A DNA stretch of 12,291 nt from UMGS902 sp045538895 (GCA_045538895.1 JAZQEH010000108.1:1-12291); one strand, 5' to 3'. Numbered from the stretch's first letter, positions 1 to 5,725 are shown. Translations and numbers: made by a program. Notes: generated by a model from the sequence alone, not told the origin.

Positions 1-10
1 GGGTTGTAAT

Positions 11-136
11 AAAGGCTCCCTCAGACGAGGGAGCTGTCAGCGGAACGCTGACTGAGGGAGGGAAAAAAGTAACAATTAGAAATGTTCCCTCCTTCCGTCG
101 CCTTACGGCGCCACCTTCCTCGTCTGAGGAAGGCTT
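11..136. repeat. MITE-like palindromic repeat with long imperfect terminal inverted repeats
   Basis: The two ends are imperfect inverted repeats of about 50 nt. The left end begins AAGGCTCCCTCAGACGAGG. The right end, read on the other strand, begins AAGCCTTCCTCAGACGAGG. Each end folds on itself: CTCCCTC/GAGGGAG at 16-32 and GTCAGCG/CGCTGAC at 36-52 on the left, CGCC/GGCG and CTTCCTC/GAGGAAG on the right. The centre is short and AT-rich, with no reading frame. This is the layout of a non-autonomous miniature transposable element or a dispersed palindromic repeat. No target duplication is obvious and no transposase is nearby. Copy number elsewhere in the genome cannot be judged from here. Confidence 0.6.
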
Positions 137-138
137 GT

Positions 139-162
139 TAACATAAACAATAATTTATGTTA
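139..162. repeat. AT-rich stem carrying the MITE end motif
   Basis: TAACATAAA (139-147) pairs with TTTATGTTA (154-162) around a CAATAA loop. The core TAAACAATAATTTA (144-157) is identical to 14 of the 15 nt of the terminal inverted repeat of the element at 1753-1912. The following TTACGGCTGTGCA resembles TTACGGCTACGCA in the element at 6707-6855. I read it as a remnant end of the same repeat family. Confidence 0.45.
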
Positions 163-173
163 CGGCTGTGCAT

Positions 174-201
174 TTGAGAGGTTCGAGCTTTTGACTATAC
201 A
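174..201 (+). promoter_or_regulatory. Weak candidate sigma-A promoter reading into the structured element
   Basis: TTGAGA (174-179) and TATACA (196-201) lie 16 nt apart, matching the consensus boxes at 5/6 and 4/6 positions. If real, transcription would start just before the 206-232 hairpin, which would probably stop it early. It is listed only because it is the sole promoter-like site upstream of the folded element on this strand. Confidence 0.2.
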
Positions 202-205
202 AAAC

Positions 206-237
206 AAAAAGCACCCTGCAAGGGTGCTTTTTGTTTT
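206..237. terminator. Bidirectional intrinsic terminator
   Basis: AAAAAGCACCCT (206-217) and AGGGTGCTTTTT (221-232) form a 12-bp stem with a GCA loop. A T-rich tract follows on the plus strand (to 237) and a T-rich tract also follows on the minus strand (complement of 201-210). It lies immediately downstream, on the minus strand, of the extra copy of a tRNA 3' end, just as the terminator at 351-377 lies downstream of the intact tRNA. Confidence 0.75.
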
Positions 238-257
238 GGTGGACCATCTAGGGCTCG
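234..257 (-). repeat. Partial duplicate of the tRNA 3' end including CCA
   Basis: These 24 nt are identical to 383-406, the 3' end of the downstream-encoded tRNA plus three flanking bases. The copy holds the CCA, the discriminator base, the 3' acceptor strand and the 3' side of the T-arm, then diverges exactly inside the T-arm. No matching 5' acceptor strand is present, so this is not a functional tRNA. Such 3' fragments are typical of attachment-site duplications left by integrases that target tRNA genes. A local recombination event is an alternative. Confidence 0.7.
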
Positions 258-341
258 CCTTTCTGCGGAAAGAGCGGTGGCACGGGAAAACCTGCCCCCG
301 GCAGGTTTTCTAACACGTGCCCTTCGAGCCCGTCATCGCTC
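251..341 (+). ncRNA. Candidate compact structured RNA or folded repeat with pseudoknot potential
   Basis: Four helices can be read directly. Helix one is GGGCTCG (251-257) with CGAGCCC (325-331). A small hairpin is CTTTC/GAAAG (259-272, loop TGCG). A long hairpin has GGCACG/CGTGCC (279-284 with 316-321) capped by AAAACCTGCC/GGCAGGTTTT (287-296 with 300-309). The last helix is GAGCGGT (272-278) with ATCGCTC (335-341). The first and last helices cross, giving a pseudoknot. G277-T336 is a G-U pair only if the plus strand is transcribed; on the minus strand it would be an A-C mismatch. The first helix uses bases shared with the duplicated tRNA T-arm. It could be a real RNA, the folded end of a mobile element, or an inert repeat. 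No known RNA family was recognised. Confidence 0.35.
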
Positions 342-350
342 AACACAAAA

Positions 351-377
351 TAAAAAACCCTGTCAAATGACAGGGTT
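351..377 (-). terminator. Intrinsic terminator of the tRNA gene
   Basis: On the minus strand a 10-bp stem AACCCTGTCA/TGACAGGGTT (377-368 with 365-356) is followed by a T tract (complement of 351-357). It starts nine bases after the tRNA CCA end, so it very likely ends the tRNA transcript. Confidence 0.8.
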
Positions 378-385
378 CTTCATTT

Positions 386-462
386 TGGTGGACCATCTAG
401 GGCTCGAACCTAGGACCGACCGGTTATGAGCCGGTAGCTCTAACCAACTGAGCTAATGGTCC
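386..462 (-). tRNA. tRNA with anticodon CAU (elongator Met or lysidine-type Ile2)
   Basis: A 77-nt cloverleaf is encoded on the minus strand, with the 3' CCA in the DNA. The acceptor stem is GGACCAT/ATGGTCC. The D-arm contains AGCTCAGTTGGTTAGAGCT, the anticodon loop is CTCATAA, and the T-arm has GGTTCGAGCCC. The anticodon CAT is at 428-426. A CAU anticodon occurs in initiator Met, elongator Met and Ile2 tRNAs. The paired first acceptor base pair (G-C) argues against initiator. The GGACC acceptor start resembles Bacillota Ile2 tRNAs, where tRNA-Ile lysidine synthase (TilS) modifies C34, so Ile2 is somewhat more likely than elongator Met. Ile2 and Met cannot be separated with certainty by eye. 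Confidence 0.95.
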
Positions 463-479
463 ATCGCTTTTACCCATCT

Positions 480-508
480 ATTATACACCGCAGTTTTTCA
501 TTTGTCAA
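480..508 (-). promoter_or_regulatory. Consensus sigma-A promoter of the tRNA
   Basis: On the minus strand, TTGACA (508-503) and TATAAT (485-480) are both perfect and separated by 17 nt. Transcription should start near 473, about 11 nt before the tRNA 5' end. The tRNA is therefore transcribed independently of the TIR gene upstream. Confidence 0.9.
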
Positions 509-522
509 GCATAATTATGCTT
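507..522. promoter_or_regulatory. 16-bp perfect palindrome at the tRNA promoter -35 box
   Basis: AAGCATAATTATGCTT is a perfect palindrome that shares two bases with the -35 element. It could be a protein-binding operator, or a short hairpin ending the TIR-MORN transcript. As a terminator it is poor, because no T tract follows the stem on the minus strand. Confidence 0.4.
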
Positions 523-554
523 TGCAAAAAAAGTTTTGTTCAGAAGAAACGCTG

Positions 555-1715
555 TTATCCGACAAACTCACCGTTTTCCCATCTACCTTCTTTAACGGTG
601 CCATCGGGCCGAGTGAGTTTGCCGTAGCCGTGTCGCTCGCCATTAAAGAAATCGCCTTCGTAGCAATCTCCGTTGGCAAAAGTATATTTACCCTTGCCGT
701 GCTTCTTGTGATATATCCAATCACCTTCGTATATATCGCCATTGGTGTAAATCATTTTACCTTTGCCATTTTGCGCGTCTTTAGCCATTTCACCTTCGTA
801 CACGTCGCCGGAATTATAAACTCTTTTGCATATTATAGTGCTATATTTATCTGCTACAAATTCACCGTGTATCCATGCCCCGTTCTTAACCGTACCATTG
901 TTAAAAGTACATTTGCCATAGCCATGCCTCATGCCATTAACAAAATCACCCTCGTAGATCCAACCCCGATTATCAGTAAGCGTACCTTTGCCGTGCCACT
1001 GGCCTTCAACATAATCGCCATCGTAATATGTACCGTCGTGGTAATCTATTCTACCGTGACCATGCCATTTTCCTTCAACATAATTGCCTACAAAAACACT
1101 TCCGTTGTTGTAAGTTTTCTTTCCTTTACCGTGTGGCACACCGTCAACAACTTCGCCCTCGTAAACGCCATACTTATCAATGATTCTTTGGAAATGAGGT
1201 TGCGATTTTTCTGTGACAGATGTTTTTTCTTCAACGGGATTTACAACTTTGATAGGCTCGGCTTTCTTGGCTGGTTCCGCTTCTACAACAGGTGGCTTTA
1301 CCTCTTCAACCACCTTCGTATCAACGCCCACTACCGCTTTTATGCTATTGACAAGGCTTTCGAGTGCCTCGGATTTCTTTTCATACGCTTCTATACGCTG
1401 GCTGCGTGAAATCAAAAAGTCAAAATCGTCGGTTATCGGGCAGTTTTCAATAAGAAACGGGATAATAAACTTTCCGTTTTTAAACGCATTTTCAAGCTCA
1501 GCCGAAACCCAGATAGAGCTTTGTGCCTTTTGCGACAGAATAAGTAAAAACACCTTACAGTCCTTTATGCCTGCGGGAATTGCCTTTGTATAGTTAGAGC
1601 CTGCAGGTATAGACTCGGGTGCAATCCAGGTGGAAATTCCGTTTTTGCGAAGCACAGAGTCAATATAGTGTGCTTCGTCACGCTCCGCAGAGCTGTAGCT
1701 GATAAAAACGTCCAT
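555..1715 (-). CDS. TIR-domain protein with C-terminal MORN repeats
   Basis: The 386-aa protein has no signal peptide or membrane segment, so it should be cytoplasmic. Residues 1-112 form a bacterial TIR (TIR_2-like) domain: DVFISYSS at 2-9, WIAPESIPAGSNY at 30-42, a hydrophobic strand VFLLILS at 55-61, and W69-V-S-A-E73. The Glu sits where TIR NADases carry their catalytic residue. Residues 113-180 are a Lys/Glu/Pro/Val-rich linker. From about 182 to 385 lie some nine MORN-type units (YEGDxxxGxxHGxGxxxxxxG), two of them partial or degenerate. MORN arrays usually bind lipids or proteins. The start is supported by AAAGGAG eight bases upstream of ATG. Inference: the MORN array senses or localises and the TIR signals or degrades NAD. 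No partner gene adjoins it, and defence activity is not shown by the sequence. Confidence 0.85.
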   Translation of the reverse strand: MDVFISYSSAERDEAHYIDSVLRKNGISTWIAPESIPAGSNYTKAIPAGIKDCKVFLLILSQKAQSSIWVSAELENAFKNGKFIIPFLIENCPITDDFDFLISRSQRIEAYEKKSEALESLVNSIKAVVGVDTKVVEEVKPPVVEAEPAKKAEPIKVVNPVEEKTSVTEKSQPHFQRIIDKYGVYEGEVVDGVPHGKGKKTYNNGSVFVGNYVEGKWHGHGRIDYHDGTYYDGDYVEGQWHGKGTLTDNRGWIYEGDFVNGMRHGYGKCTFNNGTVKNGAWIHGEFVADKYSTIICKRVYNSGDVYEGEMAKDAQNGKGKMIYTNGDIYEGDWIYHKKHGKGKYTFANGDCYEGDFFNGERHGYGKLTRPDGTVKEGRWENGEFVG

Positions 1716-1752
1716 TTGTATCTCCTTTTATTTTGTATGTGGGGTGAAATTA

Positions 1753-1912
1753 GTAAATTATTGTTTAGGGGAGGAACAGCGACGAGCAATAATGTAGGGC
1801 GGGGGTTTATCTCCCGCCGCAAGCCGTCATTAGATGTTATACATGCGGCAGGAGCAAGCCCCTGCCCTACCGGTTTGTGGTTTCCATTTTACAACCATAA
1901 ACAATAATTTAC
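1753..1912. mobile_element. MITE-like element with 15-bp perfect terminal inverted repeats
   Basis: GTAAATTATTGTTTA (1753-1767) and its exact reverse complement (1898-1912) bound 160 nt of non-coding DNA. Inside is a nested palindrome: GTAGGGC (1794-1800) with GCCCTAC (1864-1870), GGCGGG/CCCGCC (1798-1803 with 1813-1818), and GGCAGG/CCTGCC (1847-1852 with 1861-1866). CGGTTTGTGGTTTCC (1871-1885) recurs with one change at 6814-6828. There is no transposase, so any movement would be in trans. No clear target duplication is visible. With the promoter at 1981-2009 it accounts for the gene-free stretch between the TIR gene and the lipoprotein. Confidence 0.7.
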
Positions 1913-1980
1913 TTCATTACAAATTTATTCTATCATATAATAATACCGCTTTCAACATTTTTCGCACGGTGATGTTTTTG

Positions 1981-2009
1981 TTGACAAAAACGTTTTGAGA
2001 GAGTATACT
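1981..2009 (+). promoter_or_regulatory. Strong sigma-A promoter of the lipoprotein gene
   Basis: TTGACA (1981-1986) is perfect and TATACT (2004-2009) matches 5/6, with a 17-nt spacer. Transcription should begin near 2016, giving a 5' leader of about 30 nt that contains only the ribosome binding site AAAGGA (2032-2037), eight bases before the ATG. Confidence 0.88.
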
Positions 2010-2045
2010 GAAAGGGTAATACATACATACGAAAGGATTTTCACC

Positions 2046-2687
2046 ATGAAAAAGATTTTAGCTTTGGCACTTTGCCTTGCAATGTGCGCATTTATGTTCG
2101 CTTGCGGCGATACCGCAGAAACCACCGAGGCAGTTACAACTACTGAAGCGGTTACAACCACAGAAGCGGTTGTTACTACCGAAGCAGTTGTTACCACAGA
2201 AGCAGTTGCTACCGAGGCTGTTGGCGGCACTGCTAACCTTGAAGAAGCTGTTGCCGCTATCGACACTGTGCTCAGCACCCTCAAGAACGGCACTGTTGAA
2301 GAATACGCAGCACTCACCGGTATGTCACTTGAAAACGCTGACCCCATGACAGTTGCTATGGTTCAGGCAATGTTTGCAAAGTTTGACTACACTCTCGGTG
2401 CAACCAACCAGCTTGATGACACACATGCAACCGTTGATGCAAGCATCACTTCTCTTGACATCATGAGCGCACTCATGCAGTACATGACTCTTGCAAGTGC
2501 TGCTGAAGATGCTGAAAACTTTGATACTGACGGTGCAGTTTTCATGGGTATTCTCACCGCTGAGGATGCCGCAACCACAACTTCCGATATCAAGATCAAG
2601 CTTGAAAAGATTGACGGCTTGTGGAACATGAGCGAGGACAACGAGGATTTCCAGAATGCACTCGCAGGCGGTCTTCTCGAAGAGTAA
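2046..2687 (+). CDS. Secreted lipoprotein of unknown function with Thr/Glu/Val repeat linker
   Basis: The 213-aa product starts MKKILALALCLAMCAFM and has a lipobox ending in FACG, so Cys20 should be lipidated after signal peptidase II cleavage and the protein anchored to the outer face of the membrane. Residues 26-59 are a tandem TTEAV / TTTEAV / VTTEAV array encoded by 15-18 nt units, probably a flexible spacer through the wall. The rest (about 62-213) is an acidic, soluble alpha/beta domain that I cannot assign; it vaguely recalls small NTF2-like lipoprotein domains. The frame is open upstream, but this ATG is preferred because it gives the signal peptide and follows AAAGGA at the right spacing. 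The gene is monocistronic-looking, with its own promoter and terminator. Confidence 0.85.
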   Translation: MKKILALALCLAMCAFMFACGDTAETTEAVTTTEAVTTTEAVVTTEAVVTTEAVATEAVGGTANLEEAVAAIDTVLSTLKNGTVEEYAALTGMSLENADPMTVAMVQAMFAKFDYTLGATNQLDDTHATVDASITSLDIMSALMQYMTLASAAEDAENFDTDGAVFMGILTAEDAATTTSDIKIKLEKIDGLWNMSEDNEDFQNALAGGLLEE

Positions 2688-2694
2688 TTAAATT

Positions 2695-2725
2695 AAAAAT
2701 CCGCGATAGCATCGCGGATTTTTTT
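2695..2725 (+). terminator. Intrinsic terminator of the lipoprotein gene
   Basis: AAAAATCCGCGAT (2695-2707) and ATCGCGGATTTTT (2711-2723) form a 13-bp stem with an AGC loop, running into a T tract to 2725. It fills most of the gap before the MATE gene, whose ATG is 11 nt further on. Confidence 0.92.
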
Positions 2726-2736
2726 CAAGTAAAGAT

Positions 2737-4107
2737 ATGTCATTTTTTAAAAACTTAAAATGGAGTTTGCTGCCGACAATAATCACGCTTGCGTGGCCGA
2801 CGGTGCTTGAGCAGTTTATGCAGACGGCGGTGCAGTATATTGACACCGCCATGGTAGGCTCGCTCGGCACGGCGGCGGTTGCGGCGGTAGGCTCCACAAC
2901 TACGATAAATTGGCTGATAAACGGCACGGTTTCGGCACTCGGCGTTGGATTTTTGTCATTTGTAGCACAGAGCTTTGGTGCAAATGACAAAGGCCTTGCA
3001 AAACGTGCGTCAGCACAGGCGGTTTTTGTAACGCTGCTTGTCGGCACGGTTTTCACCTTGCTTACGACCTCGCTTCACCGTGCGGTTCCCGTGCTTATGC
3101 AGGTTGACGTTCCGCTACGCAGTATGGCGGCGGAGTATTTTCTCATTTTGTATATGCCGATGCTGTTCCGCAGTGCTACATTGATTTTCGGTACGGTACT
3201 GCGTGCGGCAGGCGACACGAAAACGCCGATGCTTGTCGGTCTGGTTGTAAATCTTACAAACATCTTGTTGAATTTCTTCCTTATATATGATACACGTACT
3301 GTCTTTATTTTAGGCAGGGAGGTTTTGGTTTACGGTGCAGGTCTTGGCGTAAACGGTGCGGCAATAGCAAGTGCCATTGCATTTACCGTCGGCGGCATAA
3401 TTATTACTATTGCACTTTTTACCCATCGTGAAATTTCTCCGCTTGGCATGCGTATGCTGCCCGATATGCAGATTCTGCGGCCATGCCTGAAAATTGCACT
3501 GCCTAATATGTTCCAACGCTTTGGCACGTATCTCGGATACGTTGTTTTTGCCTCGATGATAAACTCGCTCGGCGACACCGCAACTGCAACACACACAATT
3601 GCAAATACGGTTGAATCGGCATTCTACATCCCAGGCTACGGCATGCAGACTGCGGCAGCAACCCTTGCAGGCAACGCCCTCGGCGCACGTGACAAAGAGC
3701 GTATGCGTGATTTTTCAAAGGTTATTCTGACTCTGGAAATCGGGCTTATGATAGTTTCGGGCGGACTTTTGTTTGTGTTTGCCGAGCCGATGATGGATAT
3801 TTTTACCGATGATGCGGCGGTTATCGCACTCGGTGCAACCGTTTTGCGTATGGTTGCACTCTCGGAGCCTGTTTTCGGTGCGGCGATAATTTTAGAGGGC
3901 ATGATGCTGGGAGTAGGCAATACGGTCATGCCGTTTATCTACAATATCATCGGCATGTGGGGTGTGAGAATTGTTGGTACGTTTATCTGCACCGCCTTTT
4001 TCCACCTTGGACTCGTCAGTGCATGGGCGTGCATGATTGCACACAATCTGATTCTCTTTACTCTGTTTTTAATCCGCTATTTGAGCGGCAAATGGAATCC
4101 GCTGTAA
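2737..4107 (+). CDS. MATE-family multidrug/metabolite efflux transporter
   Basis: The 456-aa polytopic membrane protein has about 12 hydrophobic segments in two similar halves, the usual size for MATE (NorM/MepA/DinF) pumps, which export cationic drugs or metabolites against a Na+ or H+ gradient. Family features include the N-half start LAWPTVLEQFMQTAVQYIDT with the VGSLG turn, the inter-helix GTVLRAAGDTKTPM (about 151-164), and the equivalent second-half pattern LEGMMLGVGNTVMP. Substrate cannot be told from sequence. The ATG lies only 11 nt after the preceding terminator, and the ribosome binding site is weak (AAGTAAAG). The gene must therefore rely on read-through or on a promoter inside the lipoprotein gene. 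No in-frame alternative start lies between the terminator and this ATG. A good terminator follows the stop. Confidence 0.93.
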   Translation: MSFFKNLKWSLLPTIITLAWPTVLEQFMQTAVQYIDTAMVGSLGTAAVAAVGSTTTINWLINGTVSALGVGFLSFVAQSFGANDKGLAKRASAQAVFVTLLVGTVFTLLTTSLHRAVPVLMQVDVPLRSMAAEYFLILYMPMLFRSATLIFGTVLRAAGDTKTPMLVGLVVNLTNILLNFFLIYDTRTVFILGREVLVYGAGLGVNGAAIASAIAFTVGGIIITIALFTHREISPLGMRMLPDMQILRPCLKIALPNMFQRFGTYLGYVVFASMINSLGDTATATHTIANTVESAFYIPGYGMQTAAATLAGNALGARDKERMRDFSKVILTLEIGLMIVSGGLLFVFAEPMMDIFTDDAAVIALGATVLRMVALSEPVFGAAIILEGMMLGVGNTVMPFIYNIIGMWGVRIVGTFICTAFFHLGLVSAWACMIAHNLILFTLFLIRYLSGKWNPL

Positions 4108-4132
4108 AACAAAAATCCGAAAAAGCAAGTAA

Positions 4133-4170
4133 CGGCAAGGGCTTGAAAAAGCCCTTGCCGCATTTTGTTT
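4133..4170 (+). terminator. Intrinsic terminator after the MATE gene
   Basis: CGGCAAGGGCTT (4133-4144) pairs with AAGCCCTTGCCG (4149-4160) around a GAAA tetraloop, followed by CATTTTGTTTT. It lies between two convergent units and may also stop the ABC operon coming from the right, though the minus-strand T tract is poor. Nothing else is evident up to the ATPase stop at 4251. Confidence 0.9.
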
Positions 4171-4250
4171 TAACGCAAAGTGGAAAATTATTTCTATTTA
4201 TTAGCTTTGCTTTTATTCTTACTTGCGGTCTGACGTGTTTGTCAGCACGC

Positions 4251-4982
4251 TTATAATACGCAAGAAAGAAATTCTTTGGTACGCTCGTTTTGGGGATTTG
4301 TAAAAATCTCTTCCGGTGTACCTTCTTCAATGATGTTGCCGTCTGCCATGAACAGAACTCTGTCTGCAACGTCACGTGCAAAGCCCATTTCATGGGTAAC
4401 AACTATCATTGTCATGCCGGCAGCCGCAAGCTCCTTCATAACCGCAAGTACCTCGCCAACCATTTCGGGGTCAAGCGCACTTGTGGGCTCGTCAAAGAGC
4501 ATGAGGTCGGGATTCATCGCAAGCGCACGTGCAATAGCAACACGCTGCTGCTGACCGCCCGAAAGCTGATTGGGATAATTGCTTGCCTTGTCTGCAAGTC
4601 CTACACGCTCAAGAAGCTCCATTGCCTTGGCTTTCGCCTGTGCTTTTGTCATTCTCTTAAGCTCAACGGGAGCAAGCATTATGTTTTCAAGCACGGTGTA
4701 GTTTGCAAACAGATTGAACTGCTGGAACACCATGCCGATTTCTTCACGTGCCTTGTTGATGTCAACCTTCTTGTGAGTAATTTCAAGCTCGTCAACGAAA
4801 ATCTGACCGCCCGTTGCTTCCTCAAGACGGTTGATGCAACGGAGAAAGGTTGATTTACCGCTACCCGAAGGACCGATAACGCATACAACCTCGCCCTCTT
4901 TTATCGTAACGTTGATGCCGTCAAGAACAATGAGGTCACCAAAGTGCTTTTCAAGATCTATAACTCTAACCTTTTCGCTCAT
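4251..4982 (-). CDS. Polar amino acid ABC transporter, ATP-binding subunit
   Basis: The 243-aa nucleotide-binding protein is of the GlnQ/HisP class and powers amino acid import from the cytoplasmic face of the membrane. All ATPase motifs are intact: Walker A GPSGSGKST (37-45), Q-loop Q87 (MVFQQFNLF), signature LSGGQQQR (140-147), Walker B LMLFDEP (160-166), D-loop SALD (168-171) and switch His197 (VVTHEMGFA). The length is typical. It is the last gene of the operon; its ATG lies inside the permease coding sequence (17-nt overlap) behind AGAGGA, which suggests translational coupling. The exact substrate (glutamine, cystine, arginine or another) cannot be fixed from the ATPase. Confidence 0.96.
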   Translation of the reverse strand: MSEKVRVIDLEKHFGDLIVLDGINVTIKEGEVVCVIGPSGSGKSTFLRCINRLEEATGGQIFVDELEITHKKVDINKAREEIGMVFQQFNLFANYTVLENIMLAPVELKRMTKAQAKAKAMELLERVGLADKASNYPNQLSGGQQQRVAIARALAMNPDLMLFDEPTSALDPEMVGEVLAVMKELAAAGMTMIVVTHEMGFARDVADRVLFMADGNIIEEGTPEEIFTNPQNERTKEFLSCVL

Positions 4983-5637
4983 TGTTCATCCTCTTTTCGA
5001 TATAGTTTGACAGCACCATAAGTGCGGAAATGATAACAAGGTAAAATACTGCAACTACGATATATGTTTCAAAGAAGCGGTAGTTCATACCGATACCCTT
5101 CTTTGCATTGTTTACGATTTCATTAAGGCTGATTACGGACAGAATAGAGGTGTCCTTAACAGTGATGATAAACTGGTTTACCATCGAGGGGATGGCAATC
5201 TTGAATGCCTGAGGCAAAACAACCTTTATCATGGTTTTGAACGCAGAAAGACCGAGCGAGCGAGCCGCCTCTGTCTGTCCAACGGGGACTGCCTGAATAC
5301 CGCCACGGATAATCTCCGAGAGGTACGCACCTGCGTTAAGAGTGAGTGTTACTATACCCGATACGTAAGGGGAGGGAGTAACACCGGGGAAAAACTGCGG
5401 AATGGCATAGAAAACGAAAAATGCCTGTACGATCATAGGTGTTCCGCGGATAATCCAGACATATGCTTTGGAAATCGCTCTCAGAATAGGGTTCTTGGAA
5501 ATACCCATAAGGCAGGAGATAAAGCCCACCAGAAGACCTGCGAATATTGAGATAAGAGCGATTGAGATGGTAGTCTTTGTACCCTCAAATAAAAGGGGAA
5601 GAGTATCGCTTATTACTCTTGAAAAATCCAAATTCAT
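4966..5637 (-). CDS. Polar amino acid ABC transporter, permease subunit
   Basis: The 223-aa integral membrane protein is of the HisM/GlnP (HEQRo-type) family. An N-terminal amphipathic stretch precedes the first segment (about 22-45). RGTP (64-67) is the family hallmark in the second region. The EAA loop GQTEAARSLGLSAF (120-133, ending in LPQAF) is the coupling helix docking onto the ATPase. Further hydrophobic segments follow to about residue 210. A single permease gene is present, so it presumably works as a homodimer. It lies 88 nt downstream of the binding-protein gene and overlaps the ATPase gene. GGATG a few bases before the ATG is a usable ribosome binding site. Confidence 0.95.
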   Translation of the reverse strand: MNLDFSRVISDTLPLLFEGTKTTISIALISIFAGLLVGFISCLMGISKNPILRAISKAYVWIIRGTPMIVQAFFVFYAIPQFFPGVTPSPYVSGIVTLTLNAGAYLSEIIRGGIQAVPVGQTEAARSLGLSAFKTMIKVVLPQAFKIAIPSMVNQFIITVKDTSILSVISLNEIVNNAKKGIGMNYRFFETYIVVAVFYLVIISALMVLSNYIEKRMNNERKG

Positions 5638-5658
5638 AATAACATCCTAACCGCAAAA

Positions 5659-5694
5659 TTTAGCATGATGCCTTTTTTAGGGCATCATGCTAAA
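5659..5694 (-). terminator. Intergenic hairpin between binding-protein and permease genes
   Basis: A perfect 14-bp stem (TTTAGCATGATGCC at 5659-5672 with 5681-5694) and an 8-nt loop, followed on the minus strand by only a short ATTTT. This suits a leaky terminator or a 3'-end stabiliser that raises binding protein over the membrane subunits, a common arrangement in such operons. The T tract is too weak for a full stop. Confidence 0.7.
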
Positions 5695-5725
5695 CAAATG
5701 CGAAAAATTTGTGTGGGGTTGGTAA

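Noticed and set aside
180..192. T-arm-like GGTTCGAGC suggesting a degenerate tRNA
   Set aside because: The flanks do not pair as a T-stem and no other tRNA arm is present.
237..341. Second tRNA gene or HDV-like ribozyme
   Set aside because: The 5' acceptor strand, D-arm and anticodon arm are missing. The ribozyme layout fails at the junction that should hold the catalytic cytosine and has an A-C mismatch on that strand.
456..1409. 317-aa plus-strand open frame antisense to the TIR-MORN gene
   Set aside because: It is the repetitive complement of the MORN codons, starts inside the tRNA, and has no ribosome binding site or recognisable domain.
2121..2222. CRISPR-like short tandem units
   Set aside because: The units are contiguous without spacers and code in frame for a lipoprotein linker.
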